Shown: one piece after another, positions 53,268 through 61,314 of the stretch | How positions within the stretch are numbered: position 1 is the first letter of the stretch | How the letters are laid out: every line of letters starts with the position of its first letter | NCBI GenBank assembly: GCA_016872515.1 | Contig: VGZR01000003.1 | Coordinates: forward strand, 55,250-119,249 | DNA from: SAR202 cluster bacterium | GTDB lineage: Bacteria; Chloroflexota; Dehalococcoidia; Lucifugimonadales; VGZR01 | DNA length: 64,000 bases | Direction: 5' to 3' | Translations under genes and position numbers: made by a program | Notes under the pieces: generated by a model | What the model was told of the DNA's origin: nothing | Databases searched by the model: none | What the model saw: only the letters and a program-made list of their open reading frames with translations

Positions 53268-53981
53268 CTATGACTTAGATTGCCTAGCCTTGGAAGGGCC
53301 GCGCCGTCTAGCCCCGGGGAGCGCGTCTTGGAACCGCTCCAGCTTGCGCTCCAGGCGCACCTGGCGCAGCGCGAAGGTCAGGTCGCCTCGCGTGCGTTCC
53401 AGCACGCCGCGAACCATGTCGGTGTTGCGCCGCAGCCCACCGGTCACGGCGTCGGGGAAGTCCATGGAAACCAGGAGTGTGTACGCCTCGTCCATGAGGT
53501 CGAGCAGGTCTTCGCAGCGGGAGAAGTCGCCCCTGCGCAGCGCGTCGAGGATATACCGCCGCATCTCGCCCATCGCCTCGGCCAGCCCGTTCATGTACGG
53601 GGCCGCGCCTACGCCCAAGTCCTGGCGGCCGGGCAGCGGCGACCCCTCGATGATGGCCAGGGTCAGGCTCGCCTCGGCATACTCCTTCTGGGCGTCCTCA
53701 ACGAACCCCGCGAAATAGACTCCGGGCTGCTTTTCCAGCACGCGCTCCAGCTCCGCCGACAGCCTGGCCGCCTCCTCCACCAGGGCGCGGGCGTTGGCGA
53801 ACTCGCCGCGGTGGGTCGCGCGGATAGACTCGGCGGAGCGGCGGATCATGTCCCTCGACAGGCGCAGCGCGCCCTCGCGGGCCTTGTGGGTCGCCGAGAA
53901 GCTGGCTAGGGCGTCCTCACCCAGAGACTTGACGCGGGCCTTGAGGGCTCCGGGCTGGCGGATGGCGGACTTGGCTGCCAT
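53268..53981 (-). CDS. Translin/TRAX-family nucleic acid-binding protein
   Basis: 237 residues, helical. Diagnostic segments are ALRLSRDMIRRSAESIRATH, VYFAGFVEDAQKEYAEASLT, PYMNGLAEAMGEMRRYILDA, FPDAVTGGLRRNTDMVRGVL and ERTRGDLTFALRQ. This is the translin fold, best known from eukaryotes and archaea. The acidic residues that make TRAX a nuclease in the C3PO complex appear conserved: E100 and E103 in KEYAEA, and E135 and E139 in LAEAMGEMRR (E135 replacing the usual Asp). Likely an ssDNA/RNA-binding protein and possibly an endoribonuclease; role in bacteria is not established. It follows thiE by 9 bases. The tail after residue 220 is Arg/Lys-rich. Confidence 0.87.
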   Translation of the reverse strand: MAAKSAIRQPGALKARVKSLGEDALASFSATHKAREGALRLSRDMIRRSAESIRATHRGEFANARALVEEAARLSAELERVLEKQPGVYFAGFVEDAQKEYAEASLTLAIIEGSPLPGRQDLGVGAAPYMNGLAEAMGEMRRYILDALRRGDFSRCEDLLDLMDEAYTLLVSMDFPDAVTGGLRRNTDMVRGVLERTRGDLTFALRQVRLERKLERFQDALPGARRRGPSKARQSKS

Positions 53982-53990
53982 GGAAATAGG

Positions 53991-54995
53991 CTACTTCTTG
54001 GCCGACTCGATAGCGGTGACGAGTTGGCGTGCGGCGGCCTCCGGGTCCCTAGCCGTAGTGACCGCGCTGACGACACAGACACAGTCGGCGCCCGCGCGGG
54101 CGACCTCGGCGATGTTGGACGCGTTGATGCCGCCGATGGCGACCACTGGCGGCGACAGGACATCTTTCGCTTTCCGTATCGTCTCCACACCAACGGTCTT
54201 GCGCTGAGCCTTGCCCATCGTCTGGGTGGGGAACACGGCCCCGATCGCGATGTAATCGGCGCCGTCGGCCTGGGACTGAAGCGCCTCCTCCAGCGTGTTG
54301 TTGGAGCGCCCCACGAGTTGTCTGAGGATGAGGAGGCGGCGCGCGCCCTGCACCGGCAGGTCGCCCTGGCCGACGTGCAGCCCGTGGGCGTCGGACAGTG
54401 CCGCGAGGTCGACGTCGTCGTTCATGATGAACAGCGCTTCGTGCTCGTTGCACAGCGCCTTGAGCTTCTTGGCGGTGGCGAGCACCTGGCCTTTGTCGCC
54501 GGCTTTGTCGCGCAGCTGTAGTACCCTGGCACCCCCCCTGAGCGCGGCGGTGGCCACATCGGCGACCGGGCGCCCGTTGGTGGCGTCCGGCCCCACGATG
54601 ACGTACAGGCCCCTGACCTTGGCTGCGGTGGCGGCCCGCAGGTCGGCCCCGACCTTCTCTTCGGCCCGCGACAGCACCATGCGCGCCCGCTTCACCCACT
54701 CATGGCTGATAGGCGCGATGGTGTCGGGCGAAAGGGCCTCCAGGGCGTCCATGGACTTTGATAGGTGGCCGATAGTGCCAAGCGTCAGGCCGGATGCGTC
54801 TTTGGTGTGCATGCGGAAGGCCGTCCGCCGCTCTTGGGTCTCCGCTGGGGAGAGGTCCGCCGCCTCGGGCAGGGGCAGAGCCTCCCGCAGCATCTTGATG
54901 TCCGAGTATAGGCCCAGCGGCGCGGTGACGAACGTCTCCAACAGCCGGATGTCCTCGATGAGGCTGTGGACCTGCGCGGCGACGAAGTGAATCAC
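53991..54995 (-). CDS. thiE: Thiamine phosphate synthase with an N-terminal helical extension
   Basis: 334 residues. The C-terminal about 205 are a normal ThiE barrel: GLYVIVGPDATNGRP, GGARVLQLRDKAG, FIMNDDVDLAALSDAHGLHV, GQGDLPVQGARRLL, YIAIGAVFPTQTM, and VVAIGGINASNIAEVARAGA. The first 125 residues are an additional helical region with no recognised family. It starts MIHFVAAQVHSLIEDIRLLE and contains KRARMVLSRAEEKVGADLRA. It condenses the thiazole and pyrimidine moieties. No TPP riboswitch was seen upstream. Gene order mnmA, DinB, rnhB, yraN, thiE, translin suggests one operon, without evident metabolic logic. Confidence 0.92.
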   Translation of the reverse strand: MIHFVAAQVHSLIEDIRLLETFVTAPLGLYSDIKMLREALPLPEAADLSPAETQERRTAFRMHTKDASGLTLGTIGHLSKSMDALEALSPDTIAPISHEWVKRARMVLSRAEEKVGADLRAATAAKVRGLYVIVGPDATNGRPVADVATAALRGGARVLQLRDKAGDKGQVLATAKKLKALCNEHEALFIMNDDVDLAALSDAHGLHVGQGDLPVQGARRLLILRQLVGRSNNTLEEALQSQADGADYIAIGAVFPTQTMGKAQRKTVGVETIRKAKDVLSPPVVAIGGINASNIAEVARAGADCVCVVSAVTTARDPEAAARQLVTAIESAKK

Positions 54996-55045
54996 GGCAT
55001 TCTTGCCCTCATGGTAGCTGCGGAATCGGCTGAGATTGTAGCACG

Positions 55046-55414
55046 TCAGCCTTCGACGGCGTGCTCCAACACGTCGAGCCGCGCCAGACGGCCGTCCGGC
55101 CCGTACTCCACTGCGACGAGGTCTATGCGCCAGTCCCGCTCATCGGCGTTGTGTTCCTGGAGGTACTGGTGTGCCGTGGCTACCAGATGCGCGCGTTTGG
55201 CCGAGGAGATGGACTCCTCCGGCCTGCCGAAGGCGGTGCTGGCCTTGGTGCGCACCTCGATGAAGACGAGCGTTTTGCCCTTCTCGGCTACCACGTCAAT
55301 CTCGCCGCGTCTGCCGCGATAGTTGGTCTGGAGCACCTTGTAGCCCATGGCCTTGAGGTGTTTGACAGCTTGCGCCTCGCCGCGTTTGCCCAGTTCGGTC
55401 CGCTGGCTGGTCAT
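55046..55414 (-). CDS. YraN/UPF0102 family protein (nuclease fold)
   Basis: 122 residues: LGKRGEAQAVKHLKAMGYKV, GRRGEIDVVAEKGKTLVFIE, VRTKASTAFGRPEESISSAK and HQYLQEHNADERDWRIDLVA. The E...D-x(n)-E-V-R-T-K pattern is the restriction-endonuclease-like core of UPF0102. The family often sits next to rnhB, as here: ATG 55414 overlaps the rnhB stop by 4 bases (ATGA). Function is not firmly known; a role in Holliday junction or DNA processing has been proposed for the fold. Confidence 0.92.
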   Translation of the reverse strand: MTSQRTELGKRGEAQAVKHLKAMGYKVLQTNYRGRRGEIDVVAEKGKTLVFIEVRTKASTAFGRPEESISSAKRAHLVATAHQYLQEHNADERDWRIDLVAVEYGPDGRLARLDVLEHAVEG

Positions 55415-56229
55415 GCGTCTGAAAGCAACGGGAATTGGAGTGGTGAGTGGGTGGGGCGTTGTTTCTTCCTCCCCCTCGAGGGGGGAGGACTGAGGTGGGG
55501 GTGAAGCACTTCCCCGCGAGCATCCTCACCCCCATCCTGACCTTCCCCCCTCAAGGGGGAAGGGAGTTTTGGACGCGGAGTGATTCCCAAGGACGCGCAG
55601 AAGCCCCTCACCGGCTCGAAGCCGAAGCGGTGTATCGCGCACGGCCCCAACTCCCGCAGCCGCGCCAGGTGGTCGGAGGAGGCGTAGCCCTTGTGGGAGG
55701 CAAAGCCATAGCCGGGGTACTCTCCGTCTAGCTCCACCATCATGCGGTCGCGGGCCACCTTGGCCGCGATGGACGCCGCCGCGATGGACAGGCACAGCGC
55801 GTCACCGTGGACGATGGCCTTCTGAGGGGTCGCGACGCCTGGGAGGGGAAAGGCGTCCAGAAGCAGGAAGTCGGGCCGGACAGTCAGTGCTTCGAGCGCA
55901 CGGCGCATCGCCAAGCGTGTCGCGTTCATGATGCCCAGCGCGTCTATCTCCTCGACGGAGCCGACGCCCACGGCGAGGCCGACGGCGGTTTCCTCTAGGT
56001 GAGGCAACACCGCCTCGCGCTGTGCCGCGGTAAGCTGCTTGCTATCGCGGACTAGGGCGGCCCAGTCGCCCTCCAAGCGCTGCGGCAGGATGGCCACGCC
56101 CGCCACGACCGGCCCGGCGATGGGGCCGCGTCCCACCTCGTCAAGGCCCGCCACCAGCCGGTGGCCGCTGTTCCAAAGGGACTGCTCTTCGTGGAATGTC
56201 GGCGGTGGTGTCTGAAGGCTGGGCGTCAT
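55411..56229 (-). CDS. rnhB: Ribonuclease HII with a repeat-derived C-terminal tail
   Basis: 272 residues. The catalytic core (about 22-217) has [19 protein letters not shown] with D30 and E31, LLLDAFPL with D125, and [35 protein letters not shown] and [10 protein letters not shown] end the core. The normal enzyme would stop near residue 217. Here the frame runs on for about 50 residues ([18 protein letters not shown] and later [13 protein letters not shown]) encoded by R1 copy c. The stop still overlaps the yraN ATG, so the element has been absorbed at the 3' end while coupling is kept. The enzyme cuts RNA in RNA-DNA hybrids. The tail is Pro/Arg/Gly-rich and presumably disordered. Confidence 0.93.
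   Translation of the reverse strand: MTPSLQTPPPTFHEEQSLWNSGHRLVAGLDEVGRGPIAGPVVAGVAILPQRLEGDWAALVRDSKQLTAAQREAVLPHLEETAVGLAVGVGSVEEIDALGIMNATRLAMRRALEALTVRPDFLLLDAFPLPGVATPQKAIVHGDALCLSIAAASIAAKVARDRMMVELDGEYPGYGFASHKGYASSDHLARLRELGPCAIHRFGFEPVRGFCASLGITPRPKLPSPLRGEGQDGGEDARGEVLHPHLSPPPSRGRKKQRPTHSPLQFPLLSDA
55465..55567 (+). repeat. R1 palindromic element, copy c (3' end of rnhB)
   Basis: Left hairpin CTTCCTCCCCCTCGAGGGGGGAGG, then ACTGAGGTGGGGGTGAAG, spacer, CTCACCCCCATCCTGACC, right hairpin TTCCCCCCTCAAGGGGGAAGGGAG. It is read in frame as the last 50 codons of rnhB on the minus strand. This reading frame is different from the one used in the SDR and tsaB copies. Confidence 0.87.
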
Positions 56230-56235
56230 CGGCGG

Positions 56236-56748
56236 CTAGGCGCCGAAGCCCCGCTGGATGCCGCGCAGGTACTCCACCTGGCCCATGTGCCGGCTTTGAT
56301 GCACGACGATGTGCGCCAGGATCGCTCCGACGGTGTACCCAGGCTCGCGCTCCGGCCATGGGCATGTGACCAGGTCAGCCTGCGTGAGTGCGTCCAGGTA
56401 CGCGAGGGCTTCCTTGTGCACTCCGTCCATGTAGGAACGGAAGGCTGCAAGGTCGAACCGCGGCAGGTCCTTCACCTTTTCGACCGAGTAGCCGTAGCCG
56501 GTATCCTTCCTGGGCAGGCCCAGCTTCTCGTGCCAGTTTCCGCGCGCCCAAAGCTGCTCGACGCGCTTCCCGAAGGCGTTGAAGTAGTAGTCCTCGACGC
56601 GCGCCATGTGCCAGACGGCGAAGTCTATGTGGTGCGACGTCGGGGTAGGCTGGAAGCGCCGCTCCTCGGCCGTCAGACCGTCCAGCGCCTTGCCCAGCTC
56701 CTGAGCGTACTCCTCTATGCCCTTGCGGACGATGTCCTTGAAGTCCAC
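56236..56748 (-). CDS. DinB-family (DfrB/YfiT-like) four-helix protein
   Basis: 170 residues in a four-helix bundle. Three metal-site histidines are at expected places: HHIDFAVWHMARVEDYY and ILAHIVVHQSRHMGQVEYLR. DinB-like proteins include thiol-dependent S-transferases such as bacillithiol or mycothiol-dependent enzymes; the exact role here is unknown. It lies 9 bases after mnmA and 6 before rnhB, all on the minus strand, so it is probably in the same transcript. No odd composition was noted. Confidence 0.85.
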   Translation of the reverse strand: MDFKDIVRKGIEEYAQELGKALDGLTAEERRFQPTPTSHHIDFAVWHMARVEDYYFNAFGKRVEQLWARGNWHEKLGLPRKDTGYGYSVEKVKDLPRFDLAAFRSYMDGVHKEALAYLDALTQADLVTCPWPEREPGYTVGAILAHIVVHQSRHMGQVEYLRGIQRGFGA

Positions 56749-56757
56749 GTTTGCCCT

Positions 56758-57849
56758 TCAGTTCGCCGAAGGGCCGTCGAGTTCGATGTAGCCGCCGCCG
56801 ACCATCTCCTCACCCTGGTAGAAGACCACCGCCTGGCCTGGCGTCACGGCCCGGAGCGGCTCATGGAAGGCGACCCGCGCCCAGCCGTCCCTGGCGACCA
56901 CGGTGGCCGGCGCCTCGGCGGACTTGTAGCGTATCTTGGCTGACAGCTCCACTGGCCCCGCGGGCGGCTTCCCCCGCGTAAAGCTCACGCGGGAGGCCCA
57001 CAGGTCGGTGCGCAGCAGCGCGTCCTCCGGGCCAAGCACGACGCGGTTCGCCTCCGCCTCGATGCGCACGACGAACATCGGCTTACCGGTGCCACCGTTC
57101 AGCCGCAGGCCGCGCCGCTGGCCTATGGTGAAGAACTGGACGCCCGGGTGCCGCCCTAAGACAGCGCCCTCCATGTCCACCAGATCGCCGGGCTTGGCAG
57201 CGGAGCGCTCGCCCACGAACTTGCGGTAGTCGCCGTCGGGTATGAAGCATATCTCCTGGCTGTCGGGCTTGTCCGCCACCGGTAGGCCCGCCTCGGCAGC
57301 CAGCCGCCGCACCTCGGCCTTCGTCATCTCGCCGATGGGCAGCAGCAGGCGGCCCAGCTCGGCCTGAGAGAGCGTGAACAGGACGTACGACTGGTCCTTG
57401 GCGGGGTCGGCGGCCTTCAGCAGTCTCATGGCGGCGCCATCACGACGCACCCGCGCGTAGTGGCCGGTGGCGATGTAGTCGGCATCGAGGAACATCGCCC
57501 GGCGCAGCAGGAAGTCGAACTTTATCTTGTCGTTACAGGCAAGGCAGGGATGCGGCGTGCGTCCCCGGTCGTACTCGCGTACGAAGTAGTCCACGACGTG
57601 CGCCTGGAACTCCCGCTCGAAGTTCTGCACATAATGGGGGACGCCGATGGTCTGGCAGACGCGCCGCGCGTCCTCCATGTCCTCGGCGGTGCAGCAGCGC
57701 TTGCTCAGCGGGGGCAGGTCGGGCCGCTCCACCGACCACAGCCGCATGGTGACACCGACGACCTCGTACCCCTGCCGGTGCAGCAGCAGCGCCGCCACCG
57801 ACGAGTCCACCCCGCCGCTCATCGCTACGATGACACGCTTCTTGCCCAT
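56758..57849 (-). CDS. mnmA: tRNA-specific 2-thiouridylase
   Basis: 363 residues. The PP-loop motif is VIVAMSGGVDSSVAALLL. RCCTAEDMEDARRVCQTIG and HPCLACNDKIKFDFL contain one catalytic cysteine, and KPDSQEICFIPDGDYRKF the other. QFFTIGQRRGLRLNGG begins the central domain, and the C-terminal beta-barrel follows. It thiolates U34 of tRNA-Lys, Glu and Gln. ATG 57849 is preferred over 57885; the ribosome site is weak. Head of the mnmA to translin operon on the minus strand. Confidence 0.95.
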   Translation of the reverse strand: MGKKRVIVAMSGGVDSSVAALLLHRQGYEVVGVTMRLWSVERPDLPPLSKRCCTAEDMEDARRVCQTIGVPHYVQNFEREFQAHVVDYFVREYDRGRTPHPCLACNDKIKFDFLLRRAMFLDADYIATGHYARVRRDGAAMRLLKAADPAKDQSYVLFTLSQAELGRLLLPIGEMTKAEVRRLAAEAGLPVADKPDSQEICFIPDGDYRKFVGERSAAKPGDLVDMEGAVLGRHPGVQFFTIGQRRGLRLNGGTGKPMFVVRIEAEANRVVLGPEDALLRTDLWASRVSFTRGKPPAGPVELSAKIRYKSAEAPATVVARDGWARVAFHEPLRAVTPGQAVVFYQGEEMVGGGYIELDGPSAN

Positions 57850-57927
57850 ACTCGAAAGCCTAGCACATCCCACGGACGGCTTCAATACGACCTGCGCTGT
57901 CTGCGAGGCCGCGGTTCGGAAAGTGAT

Positions 57928-57961
57928 GTAGAGGCGCCCTTCAACTGAAGGGCGCCTCTAC
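57928..57961. repeat. R3 palindrome, copy d
   Basis: GTAGAGGCGCCCTTCA-AC-TGAAGGGCGCCTCTAC, perfect 16-base arms. The outer GTAGAGGC/GCCTCTAC arms link it to copy e, and the core differs from every other copy. It lies between the divergent mnmA and class III aminotransferase genes and could also affect their promoters. Confidence 0.8.
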
Positions 57962-58028
57962 GCGTGCCCCCAACCGTGTATCATGGGCGCGTTGCCGCTG
58001 GAGTGATGATCGTACGAAGGAGGCTGTC

Positions 58029-59381
58029 ATGGCGAAGGATATCGGCAAGGCTATCGAGAAGAGCGCGCCGGGTTCCAAGAAGACCTACGAGCGTAGCAGC
58101 AAGGTCCTCGCCCAGGAGATCGTGGGCACCGTCAACTTCAGCTACCCCATCTATATCAAGGAGGCTCACGGCTCCCGCGTCGTGGACGTGGACGGCAATG
58201 AGTACATAGACCTGACGATGGGCTTCGGCCCACACATCCTGGGCCATGCGCCCAAGGTCGTGCTCGACGCGCTGCGCGAGGCGCTGGACCGCGGTGTGCA
58301 GTGGGGCCTCCACAACCCGTACCAGGAGCCGCTGGCCAGCCTGCTCGTGGATGCCGTTCCATGCGCCGACAAAGTCGTCTTCTGCAACACGGGCACCGAG
58401 GCCAGCATGTACTGCATCCGGGCAGCCCGCGCCTTCTCCGGCAAGTCCAAGATCGCCATGTTCGAAGGCGGCTTCCACGGCGCCCACGACGCCGTCCTCG
58501 TCAAAGTGGACCCCGCCAGCCCGGTGGACAGGCCCACGTACTACACCATGGGCCAGGGCATCCCCAAGGAGACCCTCGCCAACACGATGATGCTGCCCTA
58601 CCTCAGCGACGCCGCCTTCGACCTCATCCGCAAGCACAAGAAGGACCTGGCGCTGGTGATGGTGGAGCCGGTGCAGGGCTCCAACCCGCGCCTCGACCAG
58701 GGCGAGTTCCTAAAAAAGCTGGCCGAGGTCTGCCGCGAGTCTGAGGTGCTGCTCATGTTCGACGAGGTCATTACAGGCTTCCGCATGGCCTACGGCGGCG
58801 CGCAGGAGTTCTTCGGCGTCACGCCCGACATGGCCATCTACGGCAAGGCACCTGGCGGCGGCATGCCCCTCGGCGTCGTGGCCGGGCGCGGCGACGTCAT
58901 GGAGGTCTTCACCCGCCAGTTCGACATCTACCGCGACGACCGCACCGGCGGCCCCAGCATCTTCACCGCGGGCACCTTCAGCGGCAACCCCATGACCATG
59001 GCCGCCGGCACCGCCGTCCTCACCTACCTGCGCGACCATAAGGGCGTGTACAAACACCTGGCGGAGCAGGGCACGCGCCTAGCCGACGAGGTGAACCGGT
59101 TCTTCGCCCAGGAGGAACTGCCCGGCCAGATGGCCAATGCCCTCTCCATGTTCTACCTGCGCGTCCAGCCCGGCCCCATGGTGCGTACCGCCCGCGACAT
59201 AGACCGCTCCATGAAGGCCGCCGACGACTTGGTGACCCTCCACATGTTGCAGCACGGCGTCCTCGTCCCGCCGGTGCACCTCGCCTACATCTCCGCCGCA
59301 CACACTGTGAAGGACGTGGACACCGTCGTGGACGCCATCAAGGAGTCGTTCCTGGAAGTGCGCCAACAGGGGCATATCTAG
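58029..59381 (+). CDS. Class III PLP-dependent aminotransferase (glutamate-1-semialdehyde aminomutase-like)
   Basis: 450 residues. Motifs: VVDVDGNEYIDLTMGFGPHI, VFCNTGTEASMYCIRAARAF, MFEGGFHGAHDAVLV, VEPVQGSNPR, LLMFDEVITGFRMAYGGAQE and AIYGKAPGGGMPLGVVAGR, with the Schiff-base lysine in GKAPGGG. The overall pattern is closest to HemL-type and related aspartate aminotransferase-family proteins. The lysine motif and the long N-terminal helix differ from true HemL, so the haem pathway assignment is not made. GAAGGAGG lies before the ATG. RsfS follows after about 60 bases. Confidence 0.88.
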   Translation: MAKDIGKAIEKSAPGSKKTYERSSKVLAQEIVGTVNFSYPIYIKEAHGSRVVDVDGNEYIDLTMGFGPHILGHAPKVVLDALREALDRGVQWGLHNPYQEPLASLLVDAVPCADKVVFCNTGTEASMYCIRAARAFSGKSKIAMFEGGFHGAHDAVLVKVDPASPVDRPTYYTMGQGIPKETLANTMMLPYLSDAAFDLIRKHKKDLALVMVEPVQGSNPRLDQGEFLKKLAEVCRESEVLLMFDEVITGFRMAYGGAQEFFGVTPDMAIYGKAPGGGMPLGVVAGRGDVMEVFTRQFDIYRDDRTGGPSIFTAGTFSGNPMTMAAGTAVLTYLRDHKGVYKHLAEQGTRLADEVNRFFAQEELPGQMANALSMFYLRVQPGPMVRTARDIDRSMKAADDLVTLHMLQHGVLVPPVHLAYISAAHTVKDVDTVVDAIKESFLEVRQQGHI

Positions 59382-59444
59382 GGAATGTCTGCGGGCAGTC
59401 GCTGCGTTGACCGGGCTAGGGGTGCGCTCTTATACTAGGCTGCG

Positions 59445-59804
59445 ATGCCCAAGCGCGTGCTGAAATCGGAGACCCTCGCCCGTCTCGCCGTGGACTTGGC
59501 TTCCGACAAGCAGGCTTCGGACATCGTCCTCCTCGACATCCGCAAGGCCTCCGACTTCGCCGACTACTTCGTCATCATGTCCACCGACTCGGCGCGCCAG
59601 CGCTCCACGTTGGCGGAGGAGCTGGAGCAGGCCCTGGCCAAGCGCGGCGGCGCCCGGCTCCACCTCGAGGGCGACCCCACCAGCGGCTGGATGGTGCTGG
59701 ACTACGGGGACGTGGTCATCCACCTGTTCGGGGCGGAGGAGCGTGAGTTCTATGACCTGGAGGGCGCATGGGACCGCGCCGTCGAGGTCGTCAGGATTCA
59801 ATAA
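59445..59804 (+). CDS. rsfS: Ribosome silencing factor
   Basis: 119 residues: LARLAVDLASDKQASDIVLL, IRKASDFADYFVIMSTDSAR, EGDPTSGWMVLDYGDVVIHL and FGAEEREFYDLEGAWDRA. This is the RsfS/Iojap fold that binds ribosomal protein uL14 and blocks subunit joining in stationary phase. In many genomes it lies next to nadD, which is not seen here. ATG 59445 has no strong ribosome site. The next 180 bases contain R4b. Confidence 0.94.
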   Translation: MPKRVLKSETLARLAVDLASDKQASDIVLLDIRKASDFADYFVIMSTDSARQRSTLAEELEQALAKRGGARLHLEGDPTSGWMVLDYGDVVIHLFGAEEREFYDLEGAWDRAVEVVRIQ

Positions 59805-59813
59805 CCTATCCTG

Positions 59814-59930
59814 TCATGCTGAGCCGCAGCGAGGCATCTCTTCCTGGTGCCATTGATACTGCGCTGGCGAGCATTTAGGGCCTTCTGGAAGAGACCCTTC
59901 GCGCTGTCGCTCAGGGTGACAGGGGAAAGC
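59814..59930. repeat. R4 interspersed repeat, copy b
   Basis: CTGTCATGCTGAGCCGCAGCGAGGCATCTC at one end and GAGACCCTTCGCGCTGTCGCTCAGGGTGACAGG at the other form imperfect inverted arms, matching the TCATYCTGAGC motif of copy a. It fills the gap between rsfS and ndk. Confidence 0.6.
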
Positions 59931-59985
59931 CCTCTTTCTTGGGTGAACTAGTTGAGCCAAGCACCCTTTCCCTTGTCTGGGCGCC

Positions 59986-60435
59986 CTACTCGATGACCCA
60001 GCGGTCTATGTCTCGCGGGTAGTCCAGGATCTCCGACTTGGCGAAGAACAGGGCCACCTCGCGCTCGGCCGACTCGGGCGAATCGGAGCCGTGGATGAGG
60101 TTCGGCCCGACGGACACGGCCAGGTCGCCGCGCACCGTGCCGGGCGCCGCGTTCTTCGGGTTCGTTGCCCCCATCAGGTTGCGCACCAGCTCCACCGCGT
60201 TCGGCCCCTCGACCACCATCGCCACGATGGGGCCGGAGGTGATGAACTTCAGCAGGCCGGGGAAGAACGGCTTGTCCACGTGGGCCGCATAGTGGCGGCG
60301 TCCCAGGTCCTCGCTCACGCGCATCATCTTTATGCCGACGATGCGCAGCCCGCGCCGCTCGATGCGCGAGACCAGCTCGCCGATGAGCCCGCGCTGCACG
60401 GCGTCCGGCTTGGCTAGTACCAGTGTCCTCTGCAT
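59986..60435 (-). CDS. ndk: Nucleoside diphosphate kinase
   Basis: 149 residues. [20 protein letters not shown] starts it, then [20 protein letters not shown] and [40 protein letters not shown] contains H115, the phosphorylated histidine. Length slightly above the usual 136-145. It transfers gamma-phosphate between nucleotides. Start ATG 60435 lies 12 bases after the tsaB stop on the same strand, so tsaE-tsaB-ndk is probably an operon. Confidence 0.96.
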   Translation of the reverse strand: MQRTLVLAKPDAVQRGLIGELVSRIERRGLRIVGIKMMRVSEDLGRRHYAAHVDKPFFPGLLKFITSGPIVAMVVEGPNAVELVRNLMGATNPKNAAPGTVRGDLAVSVGPNLIHGSDSPESAEREVALFFAKSEILDYPRDIDRWVIE

Positions 60436-60447
60436 GTGTCTCTCACC

Positions 60448-61314
60448 TCACGAAATCTTATCGGGCAGTTGCCTGCCTGCCGCCACCTCGTACTGCGACC
60501 CGCGCAGGTAGAGTGGCTGCGCCGTCAGCGGGTCGTCCACGTCGCCCCGCGCCAGCTGCGCGTACGCCAGCCGGGCCAGCGTGCCCGCTCTTCGCGTCGG
60601 CGGCGCCCCGGACGCAACCACGAGCCCTGGCGATACTGCCTCCTCCCCCTTGAGGGAGGAGGTCCGAGGACTCGCGACTCTTGTCGGAGATTGAGGTGGA
60701 GGTGAAGAGATGCTCAGTCCAGCACTCACCCCCATCCTGGCCCTCCCCCCTCGAGGGGGAAGGGAAGAACTTTCTGGCCCTGGCGTCGGCCTTATCAGCA
60801 GCAGACCAAGCGCCTCCGCAGCCTGTGACGCGTTCTCCCCGCACAGCAGCGCAGGGGCCCGCACCTCGGCGGCCAGCTCGTCCGTCGTCAGGACACGGTA
60901 TGCTACACCCTCCTGAGCGTTTGCTACATGTCCAGCAGGGTAGTGCGCCGCGTACCACCGCGCCCGGCCTGCATCCAGCACCGCCCACACCGGCAGGCCC
61001 AGCCCCCAGTAGGGCGCTGCCTCGATGTCCAGCGTGCCCACCGCCACCAGAGGCAGCTTGAGCGCCACCGCCAGCGACTTGGCGAAGCTCATCCCGACGC
61101 GCAGCGCGCTGAACCCGCCTGGCCCCTTCGCCACGAACACCGCCTTCAGGCCGCTGGGCGTGGAGTGGGCCGCCTCCAGCAGCCGCTGCACCGCAGGGGC
61201 CAGCTCCACGGAGTGGTTCTGCCCAGCCCGCCAGGTCGCCTCCTGGAGCATTTGGCCTTCGAGGGACAGCGCCAGCGACGCGTAGCGCGAGGATGAGTCT
61301 ATCGCCAGTTCCAT
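60448..61314 (-). CDS. tsaB: TsaB, tRNA threonylcarbamoyladenosine biosynthesis, with an in-frame R1 insertion
   Basis: 288 residues from ATG 61314 (a TTG lies one codon upstream). The N-terminal ASKHA fold is ELAIDSSSRYASLALSLEGQ, then NHSVELAPAVQRLLEAAH and FVAKGPGGFSALRVGMSFAK. The C-terminal part ends LTAQPLYLRGSQYEVAAGR. About 46 residues (near 184-229) between these parts come from R1 copy d (60638-60769). They read SSLPPRGGRARMG ... SLKGEEAVSPG and are Pro/Ser/Gly-rich. TsaB is essential for t6A in most bacteria, so the insertion must be tolerated, presumably as a surface loop. Its ATG overlaps the tsaE stop. Confidence 0.93.
   Translation of the reverse strand: MELAIDSSSRYASLALSLEGQMLQEATWRAGQNHSVELAPAVQRLLEAAHSTPSGLKAVFVAKGPGGFSALRVGMSFAKSLAVALKLPLVAVGTLDIEAAPYWGLGLPVWAVLDAGRARWYAAHYPAGHVANAQEGVAYRVLTTDELAAEVRAPALLCGENASQAAEALGLLLIRPTPGPESSSLPPRGGRARMGVSAGLSISSPPPQSPTRVASPRTSSLKGEEAVSPGLVVASGAPPTRRAGTLARLAYAQLARGDVDDPLTAQPLYLRGSQYEVAAGRQLPDKIS
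60638..60769 (+). repeat. R1 palindromic element, copy d (inside tsaB)
   Basis: Left hairpin CCTCCTCCCCCTTGAGGGAGGAGG, an expanded spacer with TCCGAGGACTCGCGA, ATTGAGGTGGAGGTGAAG, CTCACCCCCATCCTGGCC, and the right hairpin CTCCCCCCTCGAGGGGGAAGGGAA. It is the longest copy in this window, and its frame through tsaB stays open. Confidence 0.87.

Noticed and set aside
54996..55045. TPP riboswitch upstream of thiE
   Set aside because: The conserved CTGAGA and related elements are absent, and the gap is only 50 bases after yraN.
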